Part shown: piece by piece, positions 32,434-42,757 of the stretch
Layout of the letters: each line of letters opens with the position of its first letter
How positions within the stretch are numbered: position 1 is the stretch's first letter
NCBI RefSeq assembly: GCF_011297335.1
Contig: NZ_JAAOTJ010000013.1
Location: forward strand, 124,001-188,000
Reading direction: 5' to 3'
Source: Catellatospora methionotrophica
Lineage (GTDB): Bacteria > Actinomycetota > Actinomycetes > Mycobacteriales > Micromonosporaceae
Length of the DNA stretch: 64,000 nucleotides
The notes under the pieces: model-generated
Seen by the model: only the letters and a program-made list of their open reading frames with translations
What the model was told of the DNA's origin: nothing
Databases searched by the model: none
Translations under genes and position numbers: made by a program

Positions 32434-32943
32434 GTGGCGCACCAGCCGCTGACCAGGCGAGGCCGGCGCACGCTCGCCTTCACGGGCGCGCTCGCCGCAG
32501 CCACCGTGCTGGTCACCGCCGGTGCCGTCGCTGCCTCGCCCGCCTGGCGGGGTGCCGCTCACGCGCCGGTCGACGGCCACGCCGGTCGGTGGCCGACGCC
32601 GAGCGCCGAGCCGACGGCGGACCCGGCCGCACCGACGCCGACCCCCGCCCCCGCTGTGTCTGCCGACCCCTCCGCCTCCGGAGGGCCGTCGCCTTCCGGC
32701 ACGCCGGGCGCGTCCGCCTCCTCGACGCCGACCGGCCCACCTGGCCCCGGGTCACCCGCCGACCCTGCTCCGGCACCGAGCGCGGCACCGGCCGAGCCAC
32801 CGGCACCCGCACCCGCACCCGAGCCGCCCGCACCCGAATCCACGACGCCCGAATCCACGACACCCGAATCCACGACACCCGAACCCGCGCCGACCGAGCC
32901 GACACCGGCCGGAGGTGGCGCGGCCGAGCCCGCGACGGGCTGA
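32434..32943 (+). CDS. Exported Pro/Ala/Ser-rich protein
   Basis: The product has 169 residues. The N-terminal segment RRGRRTLAFTGALAAATVLVTAGAVAA is a signal peptide or membrane anchor. The rest is low-complexity Pro/Ala/Ser/Thr/Glu, with three exact 15-bp DNA repeats near 32835-32880 that encode the pentapeptide PESTT in tandem. Such regions span the cell wall as flexible spacers. GTG 32434 has AGGAGG 6 nt upstream. No folded domain is visible. Confidence 0.65.
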   Translation: MAHQPLTRRGRRTLAFTGALAAATVLVTAGAVAASPAWRGAAHAPVDGHAGRWPTPSAEPTADPAAPTPTPAPAVSADPSASGGPSPSGTPGASASSTPTGPPGPGSPADPAPAPSAAPAEPPAPAPAPEPPAPESTTPESTTPESTTPEPAPTEPTPAGGGAAEPATG

Positions 32944-32954
32944 CCCCGTCGCGG

Positions 32955-33052
32955 CGGCCGGACCTAGGCGGCCGGACCTAGGCGGCCGGACCTAGGCGGC
33001 CGGACCTAGGCGGCCGGACCTAGGCGGCCGGACCTCGGTGGCCGGACCTCGG
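32955..33052. repeat. Seven tandem copies of a 14-bp unit
   Basis: Unit CGGCCGGACCTAGG: five identical copies, then one with CTCGG and one with both a T at position 1 and CTCGG. It begins 12 bp after the stop of the Pro-rich protein gene. The unit contains two palindromes (CGGCCG and CCTAGG). Confidence 0.9.
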
Positions 33053-33184
33053 CGGTCGAGCCGCCGTCACCATCCCCGCGACCTCCGGGTCCGCGGTACA
33101 GCACCACGTCACGTAACACCCGTCACCAGCAACCGGCGCGTCGTGTGGGCGCGCGGGCCGATGCAGCCTGTCCAGGAGGACACC

Positions 33185-33679
33185 ATGAAGCACGCCAGGA
33201 ACAGCAAGCGGACCACCGCCATCGTCGGCGCGGCCCTGATCGGCACCGTACTGGCCGCCACCGCGGCGTGGGCCGTCTTCGGTTCCACGATCGTCGCCGT
33301 GGCCAACGGCGGCGCCGAGACCGTCCAGGAGATCACGGTCAGTGGGCAGCAGCAGAGTTCGCCGCTGCTGCCGGGGGAGGCCTCGCACGTGAAACTGGCC
33401 ATCCGCAACCCGAACGGCAACGTGCGTGCCCTGATCACCAGCATCACGCCGGGCGCGATCGTGATCGGCAACATCCCGGCCGCATCCGTCGACACCTGCG
33501 ACGACTACGTCGTGGCCAGCAGTCAGAACACGGTCCCGGCCACGCTGCCGACTCTCGACAAGGACGCCAGCACCGACGTGTACGTCGTCGACGGGGTGCG
33601 GCTCGGCGACGCGCCGCTGATGTGCCAGGGCATGACCTGGACGACGAACTGGAACGTGACGTTTCAGGCTGTTCGCTGA
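33185..33679 (+). CDS. Exported protein with sorting signal in the next frame
   Basis: The product has 164 residues as read. It has an N-terminal signal or anchor (RTTAIVGAALIGTVLAATAAWAVFGS) and a beta-rich exported domain with two cysteines (VDTCDDYVV and LMCQGMTW). Its stop TGA at 33677 comes right after NVTFQAVR. In the +1 frame, translation continues from about 33663 into LPVTG, a hydrophobic helix and RRWARR. The native protein was therefore probably a sortase substrate of about 208 residues. ATG 33185 has AGGAGG upstream. The domain resembles small surface proteins of unknown role. Confidence 0.75.
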   Translation: MKHARNSKRTTAIVGAALIGTVLAATAAWAVFGSTIVAVANGGAETVQEITVSGQQQSSPLLPGEASHVKLAIRNPNGNVRALITSITPGAIVIGNIPAASVDTCDDYVVASSQNTVPATLPTLDKDASTDVYVVDGVRLGDAPLMCQGMTWTTNWNVTFQAVR

Positions 33680-33797
33680 CCGGGCGGCGACCGGCGTACT
33701 CCCGGTGACGGGTGGTCCCGGCGTCGTGTCGCTGCTGCTGGTCGGTCTCACCTGCTTGCTGCTGGGGCTGAGCTGCCGCAGGTGGGCCAGGCGCTGA
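33660..33797 (+). other. Out-of-frame LPXTG cell-wall sorting signal
   Basis: This frame is open from 33660 to TGA 33795-33797 and encodes ...RAATGVLPVTGGPGVV, then a hydrophobic helix (VSLLLVGLTCLLLGLSC) and RRWARR. These are the three parts of a sortase sorting signal in order. It has no start codon or ribosome site of its own. It joins the preceding gene by a +1 shift near TTT-C at 33662-33665. Confidence 0.75.
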
Positions 33798-33801
33798 GCG
33801 C

Positions 33802-33855
33802 CGCAGGAAAGGGCGTCTTCTCATCGATTCCGATGCGGAGGGCGCCCTTTCTGCT
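33802..33855. terminator. Hairpin between convergent genes
   Basis: AAAGGGCG (33808-33815) pairs with CGCCCTTT (33843-33850); flanking GCAGG/CTGC extends it with a bulge, and CATCG/CGATG forms an inner stem. It is followed by T-rich sequence. Confidence 0.55.
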
Positions 33856-33871
33856 TTGTCCGCAGTCAGGT

Positions 33872-34555
33872 TCAGAGGGTCGGTGGGAGGTGGACCGCAC
33901 CCATCGAGATCTCGCGGCGTATCCGGAACCCGAGCCGTTCGTACATGGCCAGCGCGCCGGGATTGTCGAGGCGTACGTGCAGGAAGGCCCTGTCGCCGCG
34001 CTCGTGCAGCACGGCGGTCATCGCCCGGACCAGCCGCGTGGCCAGGCCCTGCCGCCGGTGCGCGGGGTCGGTGCAGATCGCACTGAGTTCGCTCCAGCCC
34101 TGCGGCCGCAGCCGCTCCCCGGCCATCGCCACCAGCACTCCGCCACGGCGGATGCCCAGGTAGACGCCCAGTTCCAGGGTGCGCGGCGTGAACACGCGGC
34201 CGTTACGGTGCCGGGCCACGAACGCCACGATCTCGGGGAGGTCGTCCGGCCCGAGTCGCACCGCGTCCGCGTCGGCGCGCGGCTCAGCGCCGTCCTCGAC
34301 GAGTTGCAGCCCGGGACCGACGCCGGTGACCTTCCAGTCGTCGTGCGGGGCGACGACGATCCCGGCGACCGGGGCCTGTTCGGGGCCGACCAGCGCGGCG
34401 GCGTCGGCCCAGTCCCGGGCCGTGGTCGGGTGGGGGATCGCGATGAACCGCGACAGCTCCGGCGGGTAGCGCATGACACGTCCCCGCCGCTGCGCCAGGT
34501 GGGCATGCGGCCCGGTCAGCGCGGACCGTACGGGGTCGTCGAGCGGATCGGCCAT
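33872..34555 (-). CDS. GNAT acetyltransferase, FR47-like
   Basis: The product has 227 residues. The C-terminal half is a GNAT domain of the FR47 type: YLGIRRGGVLVAMAGERL, ELSAICTDPAHRRQGLATRLVRA (acetyl-CoA binding) and HVRLDNPGALAMYERLGF. The N-terminal 100 residues form a variable half-domain as in two-domain GNATs. The substrate is unknown. ATG 34555 precedes MADPLDDPVRSALTG. It is probably cotranscribed with, or independent of, the DUF998 gene 50 nt upstream. Confidence 0.8.
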   Translation of the reverse strand: MADPLDDPVRSALTGPHAHLAQRRGRVMRYPPELSRFIAIPHPTTARDWADAAALVGPEQAPVAGIVVAPHDDWKVTGVGPGLQLVEDGAEPRADADAVRLGPDDLPEIVAFVARHRNGRVFTPRTLELGVYLGIRRGGVLVAMAGERLRPQGWSELSAICTDPAHRRQGLATRLVRAMTAVLHERGDRAFLHVRLDNPGALAMYERLGFRIRREISMGAVHLPPTL

Positions 34556-34605
34556 GGGGCGTCCTCGGGTCGGCGTGAGCGCTGCGCCGACTCTAACCAT
34601 GGCAA

Positions 34606-35250
34606 TCAAGACGGTGAATGGTTCCCGGCGGGTCGGGCACGCCAGACGATCACGCCGAGCACGACCGTCCAGACCGTGAGCGGGTCGAAGCCGAGCCGTT
34701 CGGCCCCGCCGACGCCCAGCCCCAGATGCTGCCCGCTGGCGAACAGCACACAGCCGACGATGCCGACGACGCCCATGGCCAGCGAGAAGGCGCGTTCGCG
34801 CCGCCGCTCGCGAGGTGTGGCCAGCCCGACCAGCAGCGGGCCGAGCGCGCCCGGAAACTGCAACCCGGCCCCGACCAGGTGCAGCGGCATGTTCACGTCG
34901 CCCGGAGCCAGGCCGACCAGCACCGCGCCGACGCCGCTGACCGCGATCAGCGCCAGGCCCGCCCCGGCCAGGCGCTGCGGCGGCCAGTAGCGCCGGGTCG
35001 CCAGCGCGCCGACCGCCGTACACACGCCGACGAGCACGAAAGCCGCGTTCATGAGCGCGTGCCGGGGAGAGCACAGCATCGTGGCCTGCCGCCAGACGTC
35101 TGCGGACGGCTCGCACCGGGCGTAGCCGAGATCGCTGATCGTGTTGGCGCTGAAGCTGTACGCCGGATCCCAGGCCGCTGCGACGAACGGCTGCACCAGG
35201 AAGTAGACGATCGTCAGCATCCAGCAGAGCGCACCCAGCCGCTGTCTCAT
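34606..35250 (-). CDS. DUF998-family membrane protein
   Basis: The product has 214 residues with six hydrophobic helices. The pattern AYSFSANTISDLGYARC after the first helix (W-x-P...S-x-N-x-ISDLG) is the hallmark of DUF998 membrane proteins, whose function is unknown. A conserved-looking SPRHALMNAAFVLVG and PLHLVGAGLQFPGALG follow. ATG 35250 fits the domain start. Divergent from the gene at 35351. Confidence 0.8.
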   Translation of the reverse strand: MRQRLGALCWMLTIVYFLVQPFVAAAWDPAYSFSANTISDLGYARCEPSADVWRQATMLCSPRHALMNAAFVLVGVCTAVGALATRRYWPPQRLAGAGLALIAVSGVGAVLVGLAPGDVNMPLHLVGAGLQFPGALGPLLVGLATPRERRRERAFSLAMGVVGIVGCVLFASGQHLGLGVGGAERLGFDPLTVWTVVLGVIVWRARPAGNHSPS

Positions 35251-35350
35251 CACATCGACAGTAGACGGGCCGTCCAGCACCGACCCGGCGCGCGGCCGCC
35301 GACGAAATTGTCCTGCCGCCGACGGCGCGGACGTGGTTACGGTCAGGCGC

Positions 35351-36130
35351 ATGGACCGACTTTCCGCGATCACTTTCCGGCTGCCCGCGACGGTGGAGTC
35401 GCGCGCGTTCCTCGACGGCCTGCGGCTGCTGCTCGCCGACGTCCTCTACGCCGACGCCGGTGACCCGGACCGGCTGACGCTGACCCCGCCGGTGCCCGAG
35501 GGCGCGCTGCCGGTGACGGTGTTCGCGCTAGCCGATGTGCCCGGGCCCGAGGTCGCGCTGAACACGGGCCAGGTCATCGGCCTGAAAACCGGCCCCGGCA
35601 CCGGGGCGGTCACCCTGCCGGGCCGGATCGAGCTGCCCGAGCTGGCCCGCCGCCTGGCCGGGCACGTGCGCCGGGTCGACCACACGGGCGTGAACCTGCC
35701 CGTCGGCACCGCCCCCGGCCAGTGGGACGACCTGCTCCGCGACGTCGCCGCGACGTCGGCGACCTACCGCTACCCGACCGGTGAGCCGTGGCCGTTCGTG
35801 CTGCCCGCGACGGCCGAGGAGTGCGACGCCGACATCACCGACTTCGTCGTCGGCCGGGAACCGCGCTTCGAGCTGGTGTACGAGCAGCACCTCACCCAGA
35901 CCTCGTGGCAGATCGCCCTGTTCACCGACCTGACGCGGGCCGAACTGGAGCTGATGTTCCCCGAGGGTCTGACCTTCCCCGGCCTGGACGACGTGTTCCG
36001 CGTCGTGCCGGTCCGCCACCCGTGGCCGGACCTGGGCATCCGCTTCGACCTCTGCTACCGCGGCGACGGCGGCCCCGACGACTGGGAGACGGGGCAGTGG
36101 CTGGTCACCGCAGGTGGCCGGATCCGCTGA
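35351..36130 (+). CDS. Hypothetical soluble protein, unknown
   Basis: The product has 259 residues with no signal peptide or membrane helix, acidic overall. It looks like an alpha/beta protein with well-spaced secondary structure and excellent codon bias, so it is a real gene. Notable segments are VNLPVGTAPGQWDDLLRDVA and LVYEQHLTQTSWQIALF. ATG 35351 is the start that follows an intergenic region of 100 bp. No family recognised. Confidence 0.7.
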   Translation: MDRLSAITFRLPATVESRAFLDGLRLLLADVLYADAGDPDRLTLTPPVPEGALPVTVFALADVPGPEVALNTGQVIGLKTGPGTGAVTLPGRIELPELARRLAGHVRRVDHTGVNLPVGTAPGQWDDLLRDVAATSATYRYPTGEPWPFVLPATAEECDADITDFVVGREPRFELVYEQHLTQTSWQIALFTDLTRAELELMFPEGLTFPGLDDVFRVVPVRHPWPDLGIRFDLCYRGDGGPDDWETGQWLVTAGGRIR

Positions 36131-36139
36131 ACAGGGCCG

Positions 36140-37642
36140 TCACGAGTTCAGCGGCCGCCGCGCGACCAGCAGCAGGTGTGTCACGGGCCAGTCCAGCGGG
36201 GTGCCGTCCAGGTCGGTGAGTGTGGCGACCGGGGCGATCCGGTTCGCGACGATCCAGTCGTTGCGGCTGGTCCGTGACGCCGGGTCCAGCTCGAAGCCCA
36301 CGTCGTCCAGCAGCCGCCGCCAGTCGGCGTACGCCAGGCCGCAGAACTGCTCGCGGGTCTCCGACAGCCAGCTCGCGTGGTAGTCCTTGCGCGTCAGGTA
36401 GTCCATGGCGTCGCCGAGCGCCAGCCGGACCGTGTCGCCCTGAGCCGTGTGCGGCACCCCGAACGCGAAGTCGACCGTGAACTGGTCGAACCGGGCGCGG
36501 GTGGACAGCCCGGCGACGTACTCGGCGACCTGCGCGGACGGCAGCCTGGCGAGGTCGTGGCGCGGCCCGCCGGGGTTGGCTCCGTCGCCGTGCTCCAGGC
36601 GCAGCAGCACCTGCCGGTCGCGGTCGTCGGGGCCGCAGACGTCACTGTTGATCCAGACGCCACCGGGGGCGGTGTGCTCGTAGATGGCCTGGGCGAAGGC
36701 GCGCAGCGACTTCTCCTGGTCGCCGTACGACCAGATCTCGTGGGTCAGCGCGAACGTCAGCGTCGTGTTGATCGAGCGGGCCGGGAACACGGCCCCGCCG
36801 AGCACGTTGCGGCGGTAGAAGAACACGTTCGGGTTGGCGAACACGCCCTGTGCCTTGCGGTGTACGCACTCGTCGAACAGGTGCCGGGCGACCTCGACGC
36901 CGATCAGGTCGCTCTCGCGCAGGGCCGGTTCCCGGTCGGCGAGCTCCAGCACCGCGCCCGCGCCGCAGCCGATGTCGACGACCCGGCCGGGCTGCACGTG
37001 CTCGCGGGCCACGGCCCACTTGCGGGCGGCGCTGTCGGCGAACGCCTCCACGTAGGCGCGGTAGTCGCGGGTCGCGGTCAGGCCGCCCTCGTCGCCGACG
37101 ACCGGATCGTTGACGACGGTGCGTACGGTCTCGACGAGCCGGTAGCGGTCGAAGACGTCGACGGTGGCGGGATGGGCCAGCTCACGCCACGTCTCGTCGC
37201 CGGCGGCCAGGCGCAGCAGCACATCCCAGGGCCGTTCGGCGGCGGGCTCCTGCCCGGCCTCGACCGGGTCGATCGCGAAGCCGAGCCGCTCGTACATCGC
37301 GGCGACGTCGGGGGTGGAGCAGGCCACGACGGTGTCGTGCGGGGTCAGCTCGATACCGGTGGCCGCGGTGATGTTCTTCAGGGTCACCTCGGCGAAGCGC
37401 GGGGTCGGCGCGGCGTCGAAGACCGGCACGACCACAGAGCGCAGGCCGGTGACGGCGCTGAACCGCTCGATCGCGGCCTCGCGTCGGTGGTAGGGGACCG
37501 GGTTGCGGCGGGTGTTGTCGTGGTTTGCCGAGGTCACCGCCCAGACGATGGTCGCGCCGTGCCGGGCGGCCAGCGCGACGAGCCGGTCCGCCTGGAAGCG
37601 GGTCAGCAGGTGATGGCGTCCGGGGAACAGCACGTATCTCAT
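36140..37642 (-). CDS. Nucleotidyltransferase-like/methyltransferase fusion
   Basis: The product has 500 residues and two parts. Residues 1-160 resemble the NMN/nicotinamide-type adenylyltransferase fold: LFPGRHHLLTRFQADRL at the place of the GRFQPFHxGH motif, then AVTSANHDNTRRNPVPYHRR matching the S-A-N...NP...R pattern. Residues 220-430 are a class I SAM-dependent methyltransferase with motif I VVDIGCGAGAVLEL and the segment HTAPGGVWINSD. ATG 37642 is chosen since it begins the first domain; the frame is open upstream without domain content. The combination suggests modification of a nucleotide-linked or pyridine substrate. The canonical H-x-G-H is not intact, so the first domain may bind rather than catalyse. 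Confidence 0.75.
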   Translation of the reverse strand: MRYVLFPGRHHLLTRFQADRLVALAARHGATIVWAVTSANHDNTRRNPVPYHRREAAIERFSAVTGLRSVVVPVFDAAPTPRFAEVTLKNITAATGIELTPHDTVVACSTPDVAAMYERLGFAIDPVEAGQEPAAERPWDVLLRLAAGDETWRELAHPATVDVFDRYRLVETVRTVVNDPVVGDEGGLTATRDYRAYVEAFADSAARKWAVAREHVQPGRVVDIGCGAGAVLELADREPALRESDLIGVEVARHLFDECVHRKAQGVFANPNVFFYRRNVLGGAVFPARSINTTLTFALTHEIWSYGDQEKSLRAFAQAIYEHTAPGGVWINSDVCGPDDRDRQVLLRLEHGDGANPGGPRHDLARLPSAQVAEYVAGLSTRARFDQFTVDFAFGVPHTAQGDTVRLALGDAMDYLTRKDYHASWLSETREQFCGLAYADWRRLLDDVGFELDPASRTSRNDWIVANRIAPVATLTDLDGTPLDWPVTHLLLVARRPLNS

Positions 37643-37823
37643 CGGGTCTTGATACCTCACGCGGCGGCGATCCCGCTCACCGCACGGTCGCCGTACCGCC
37701 GCGCGACTATGCTTTTCGGCATTTGCGTGTTTTGCGACGCCGGGAAATTTCTCGGCCGCGGACCGATGAGTTTCGCGGGCCGGGGCGGTCTGCCTGTACA
37801 TGACCCGAGAAGGAGTGGCACCG

Positions 37824-38681
37824 ATGACTGAGGCCAAGACGTACACCCTTGCTGTTCCCGGCGCGGTCCTGCACTACGACGTGCGCGAGGACGGCGGCAC
37901 CACCGAACCGGCCCTGCTGCTGATCGGCTCGCCGATGGGCGCCGAGGGCTTCGGCACGCTCGCCGGGTTCATTCCCGGCCGCACCCTGGTCACCTACGAC
38001 CCGCGCGGGGTGTCCCGCAGTGTGCGCACCGACGGCGCGACGGAGTCGACCCCCGACGAGCACGCCGACGACCTGCACCGGCTGATCGCCGAGCTCGGCG
38101 GGCCGGTCGACATCTTCGCCAGCAGCGGCGGGGCGGTCAACGCGCTTGCCCTGGTCGCCCGGCACCCGGCGGACGTGCGCACGCTGGTCGCGCACGAGCC
38201 GCCGGCGGCCCAGGCGCTGCCCGACCGCGACCAGGCGCTGGCCGCGATCCGGTTCATCTCCGACCTGTACCACGCCAAGGGCTCCGGCGCGGGCATGGCC
38301 GCGTTCATCGCCGCGGTCGGCCACCAGGGCGAGTTCCCAGACGGCTACGCGGTCGCGCCGGACCCGGCCCAGTTCGGCATGCCCGCGCAGGACGACGGCT
38401 CGCGCGACGACGTGCTGCTGGGCCAGAACCTGATCAGCTGCACCCACTACGAGCACGACTTCGACGCCCTGCGCGCCGCGCCGACCCGGATCGTGCTCGC
38501 TGTCGGTGAGGAGTCCGCGGGCACGATGGCCAGCCGCGGCGGGGTCGCGGTCGCCGAGAAGCTGGGCACCACGGCGGTCGTGTTCCCCAGCAACCACGGT
38601 GGCTTCCTCGGCGACGAGTTCGGCATGCCGGGCAAGCCGGCGGAGTTCGCCGTCAAGCTGCGCGAGGTGCTGGCCGCCTGA
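37824..38681 (+). CDS. Alpha/beta hydrolase
   Basis: The product has 285 residues of the alpha/beta hydrolase fold. The oxyanion region is LLLIGSPMGAEGF, the nucleophile elbow FASSGGAVNALAL gives a serine in an unusual SSGG setting, and the C-terminal SNHGGFLGDE supplies the histidine. ATG 37824 has GAAGGAG upstream; ATG 37800 is also possible. A related hydrolase with the same SSGG elbow and the same C-terminal (K/R)LREVLAA lies at 54665. Substrate unknown. Confidence 0.85.
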   Translation: MTEAKTYTLAVPGAVLHYDVREDGGTTEPALLLIGSPMGAEGFGTLAGFIPGRTLVTYDPRGVSRSVRTDGATESTPDEHADDLHRLIAELGGPVDIFASSGGAVNALALVARHPADVRTLVAHEPPAAQALPDRDQALAAIRFISDLYHAKGSGAGMAAFIAAVGHQGEFPDGYAVAPDPAQFGMPAQDDGSRDDVLLGQNLISCTHYEHDFDALRAAPTRIVLAVGEESAGTMASRGGVAVAEKLGTTAVVFPSNHGGFLGDEFGMPGKPAEFAVKLREVLAA

Positions 38682-38735
38682 CGGCCGCGGGCGGGGCGGG
38701 CCACGGGGCCGCCCCGCCCGGACCTGCGGTCCGGG

Positions 38736-39218
38736 TCACGCCGCGCGGGTGAATTCCATGATCCAGTTGGTGCGCCAGGTCGCGCCCTGGTCGTACGAGA
38801 ACGACTGCTGCCAGCGGGCGGCGTCCGCGCCCTCGCGGGCCCACTCGAAGCGGACCCGGACCGGATGACCGCCGAGCACGTCCTCGCAGTCGAACACGCC
38901 GCGCCCGTCGCGCCACGCGCCCTCCACGGGCGGGTCGAGGTGGCCGGGGTTGCGGCTGGACGCCCACCAGATGCGCCACAGCCGGGCCTGCGGGTCGAAC
39001 TGCCGCAGCGTGTATCCCTCGAACGGCTGTTCGCCGGGCGGGGCCTCGGTCCACATGCGGTCGACGTGGCCGAGTCCGCCGAGGACCGGCTCGACGTGCG
39101 AGCGGGCGTCGAACTCGACCCACTCGGCGCAGCCGGGATCGGTGACGTCGCGCAGTTTGCGGTTGCGCACCTGCCACCGGCCGAAGATGAAGTCGAAGTC
39201 GGCGCGGCCGTCGTCCAT
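38736..39218 (-). CDS. DUF1579-like protein
   Basis: The product has 160 residues. FDFIFGRWQVRNRKLRD at the N-terminus, LRQFDPQARLWRIWWASS in the middle and SFSYDQGATWRTNWIMEF at the end fit the DUF1579/lipocalin-like proteins, small beta-barrels of unknown ligand. No signal peptide. It is divergent from katG, with the FurA-type box between the two. Confidence 0.7.
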   Translation of the reverse strand: MDDGRADFDFIFGRWQVRNRKLRDVTDPGCAEWVEFDARSHVEPVLGGLGHVDRMWTEAPPGEQPFEGYTLRQFDPQARLWRIWWASSRNPGHLDPPVEGAWRDGRGVFDCEDVLGGHPVRVRFEWAREGADAARWQQSFSYDQGATWRTNWIMEFTRAA

Positions 39219-39301
39219 CGAGATCCCCCTGTAGCGATCGAGTCGGTCGCCGCATCATGCCGGTGACCACCGACATCGGGCGACACGCGGACACTCTTCC
39301 A

Positions 39302-39324
39302 TATTCTTGACTCATTCCAGAAAG
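39302..39324 (+). promoter_or_regulatory. FurA-type operator upstream of katG
   Basis: TTGACTCATTCCAGAAAG (39307-39324) preceded by TATTC closely matches the AT-rich operator known for FurA/CatR, the peroxide-sensing repressor of katG in mycobacteria and streptomycetes. TTGACT may double as the -35 box. No furA gene lies between it and katG. Confidence 0.7.
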
Positions 39325-39435
39325 CGGACCAGACTACGGGACGTGGCCGCGCCCTCGGACGCCGAGCGGATGCGGCCCGAGCCGCCTGCCATGCGTCACC
39401 GGTGGGCGGCTAGCTGTCAGGGCCTGATCACCTGA

Positions 39436-41691
<2,256 letters not shown>

Positions 41692-41699
41692 TCGGTGAC

Positions 41700-41742
41700 A
41701 CGACGAAGCCCGCCGGTGACACGCACCGGCGGGCTTCGTCGT
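41700..41742. terminator. Bidirectional terminator after katG
   Basis: A 19-bp perfect stem ACGACGAAGCCCGCCGGTG (41700-41718) with its complement at 41724-41742 and a 5-nt loop, between katG and a convergent gene. Confidence 0.9.
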
Positions 41743-41751
41743 CGGGGTGCG

Positions 41752-42438
41752 TCAGTACTTCATGACGCAGTACACGACCGTCGGGTGGACGAACCGGTAC
41801 CAGTGGTTCCACTTGTAGGCCTTGGTGCACTTGTCGCCGTCGGCCCCGCCGGGCACGACGTCGACGATGTGCACGGTGCCCTTGTCCTTGCACTTGGTCG
41901 CGGCGACGGCGAAATCGGTGTCCGTCGGGAGCTTGTAGCAGAAGTTCTTCACCAGATACAGCTCCAGGCAGAGCCGGTAGCCGGAGTTGGTGATCCACGG
42001 GCCGTCGGGGTCGGCGCAGGTGCCCTGGGCATTGTCGACCGACAGGACCCGGTAGGTTCCGCGCGAGCCGTTGCAGTTGCCGAGCCCCAGGAAGGTGCCC
42101 TTGACGTCGACGGCGATGCAGTCCCCGACGGCGGCGGGCGCGGGCAGCGCGGCCTCGCTCGTGGGGATCGGCTCCTCCGGGGAGTACAGGTCCGACGGCC
42201 TGGTGCGCTGCGCCGACGCCGACGGCGACGGTCCCGGCGTCGGGCTGGTGTCCCCGTTGAGGAGGTTGTAAGCAACTCCGCCGCCGCACAGGCCGATCAC
42301 AGCCAGCACCACGACGCCGACGATCAGGCCGACGATCAGCGGGGTGTTGCTCTTCTTCGGCGGTGGCGGCGGGGTGCCCGGCTGCCATGGCGCGGCGCCG
42401 GGGTAGCCGGAGGGATGCGGCGGTGGAGGCAGCGTCAC
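41752..42438 (-). CDS. Membrane-anchored Cys-rich protein (LppU-like)
   Basis: The product has 228 residues. A Pro-rich cytoplasmic N-terminus is followed by one membrane helix (about 33-56) and an extracellular domain from about residue 103. That domain has eight cysteines arranged as two similar modules (VGDCIAVD...TYRVLSV...TCADPDG and CKDKGTVHIVDVV...KCTKAY). The pattern recalls LppU/SCO3897-type proteins, which carry one such module; that assignment is tentative. Start GTG 42438. Confidence 0.65.
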   Translation of the reverse strand: MTLPPPPHPSGYPGAAPWQPGTPPPPPKKSNTPLIVGLIVGVVVLAVIGLCGGGVAYNLLNGDTSPTPGPSPSASAQRTRPSDLYSPEEPIPTSEAALPAPAAVGDCIAVDVKGTFLGLGNCNGSRGTYRVLSVDNAQGTCADPDGPWITNSGYRLCLELYLVKNFCYKLPTDTDFAVAATKCKDKGTVHIVDVVPGGADGDKCTKAYKWNHWYRFVHPTVVYCVMKY

Positions 42439-42757
42439 CCCTGGAGTCTCACATGCGGGGGCAACGGGTCGCCAAATCGTTCCTCCACATCAGATGGTCG
42501 GCCGAGCGCCCGCCGAGGTCTGTCCCGCTGGCCGCCGTCCCGGGACCGGGGCACCCGCGGTTAGGTTCCGGCCTGCTCAGCGGGCACCCTTCGGGGTGTG
42601 ACCGACTATTCCGCCGCGGTCGGCTGCCGGCACGGCTTCGGGCGACGACCTGCTGATCAACATGCGCCGCCCGTGTGCCGATTTGCGTCTGATATGCCCG
42701 AATCCGTCACTTAAGCGGCCGAGTCAGGGCAGATTGGTCGCAAGGAGAGGAGCCGGG
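42439..42757. other. Divergent intergenic region, nothing specific seen
   Basis: About 320 bases between divergent genes. It should hold two promoters, but I can place no convincing boxes, repeat or RNA gene. Confidence 0.4.

Noticed and set aside
32955-33052. Tandem repeats considered as a CRISPR array
   Set aside because: The units are contiguous 14-mers without spacers and no cas genes are near.
36377-37831. Plus-strand frame of 484 codons opposite the methyltransferase fusion
   Set aside because: Antisense shadow; the minus strand carries clear methyltransferase and nucleotide-binding motifs.
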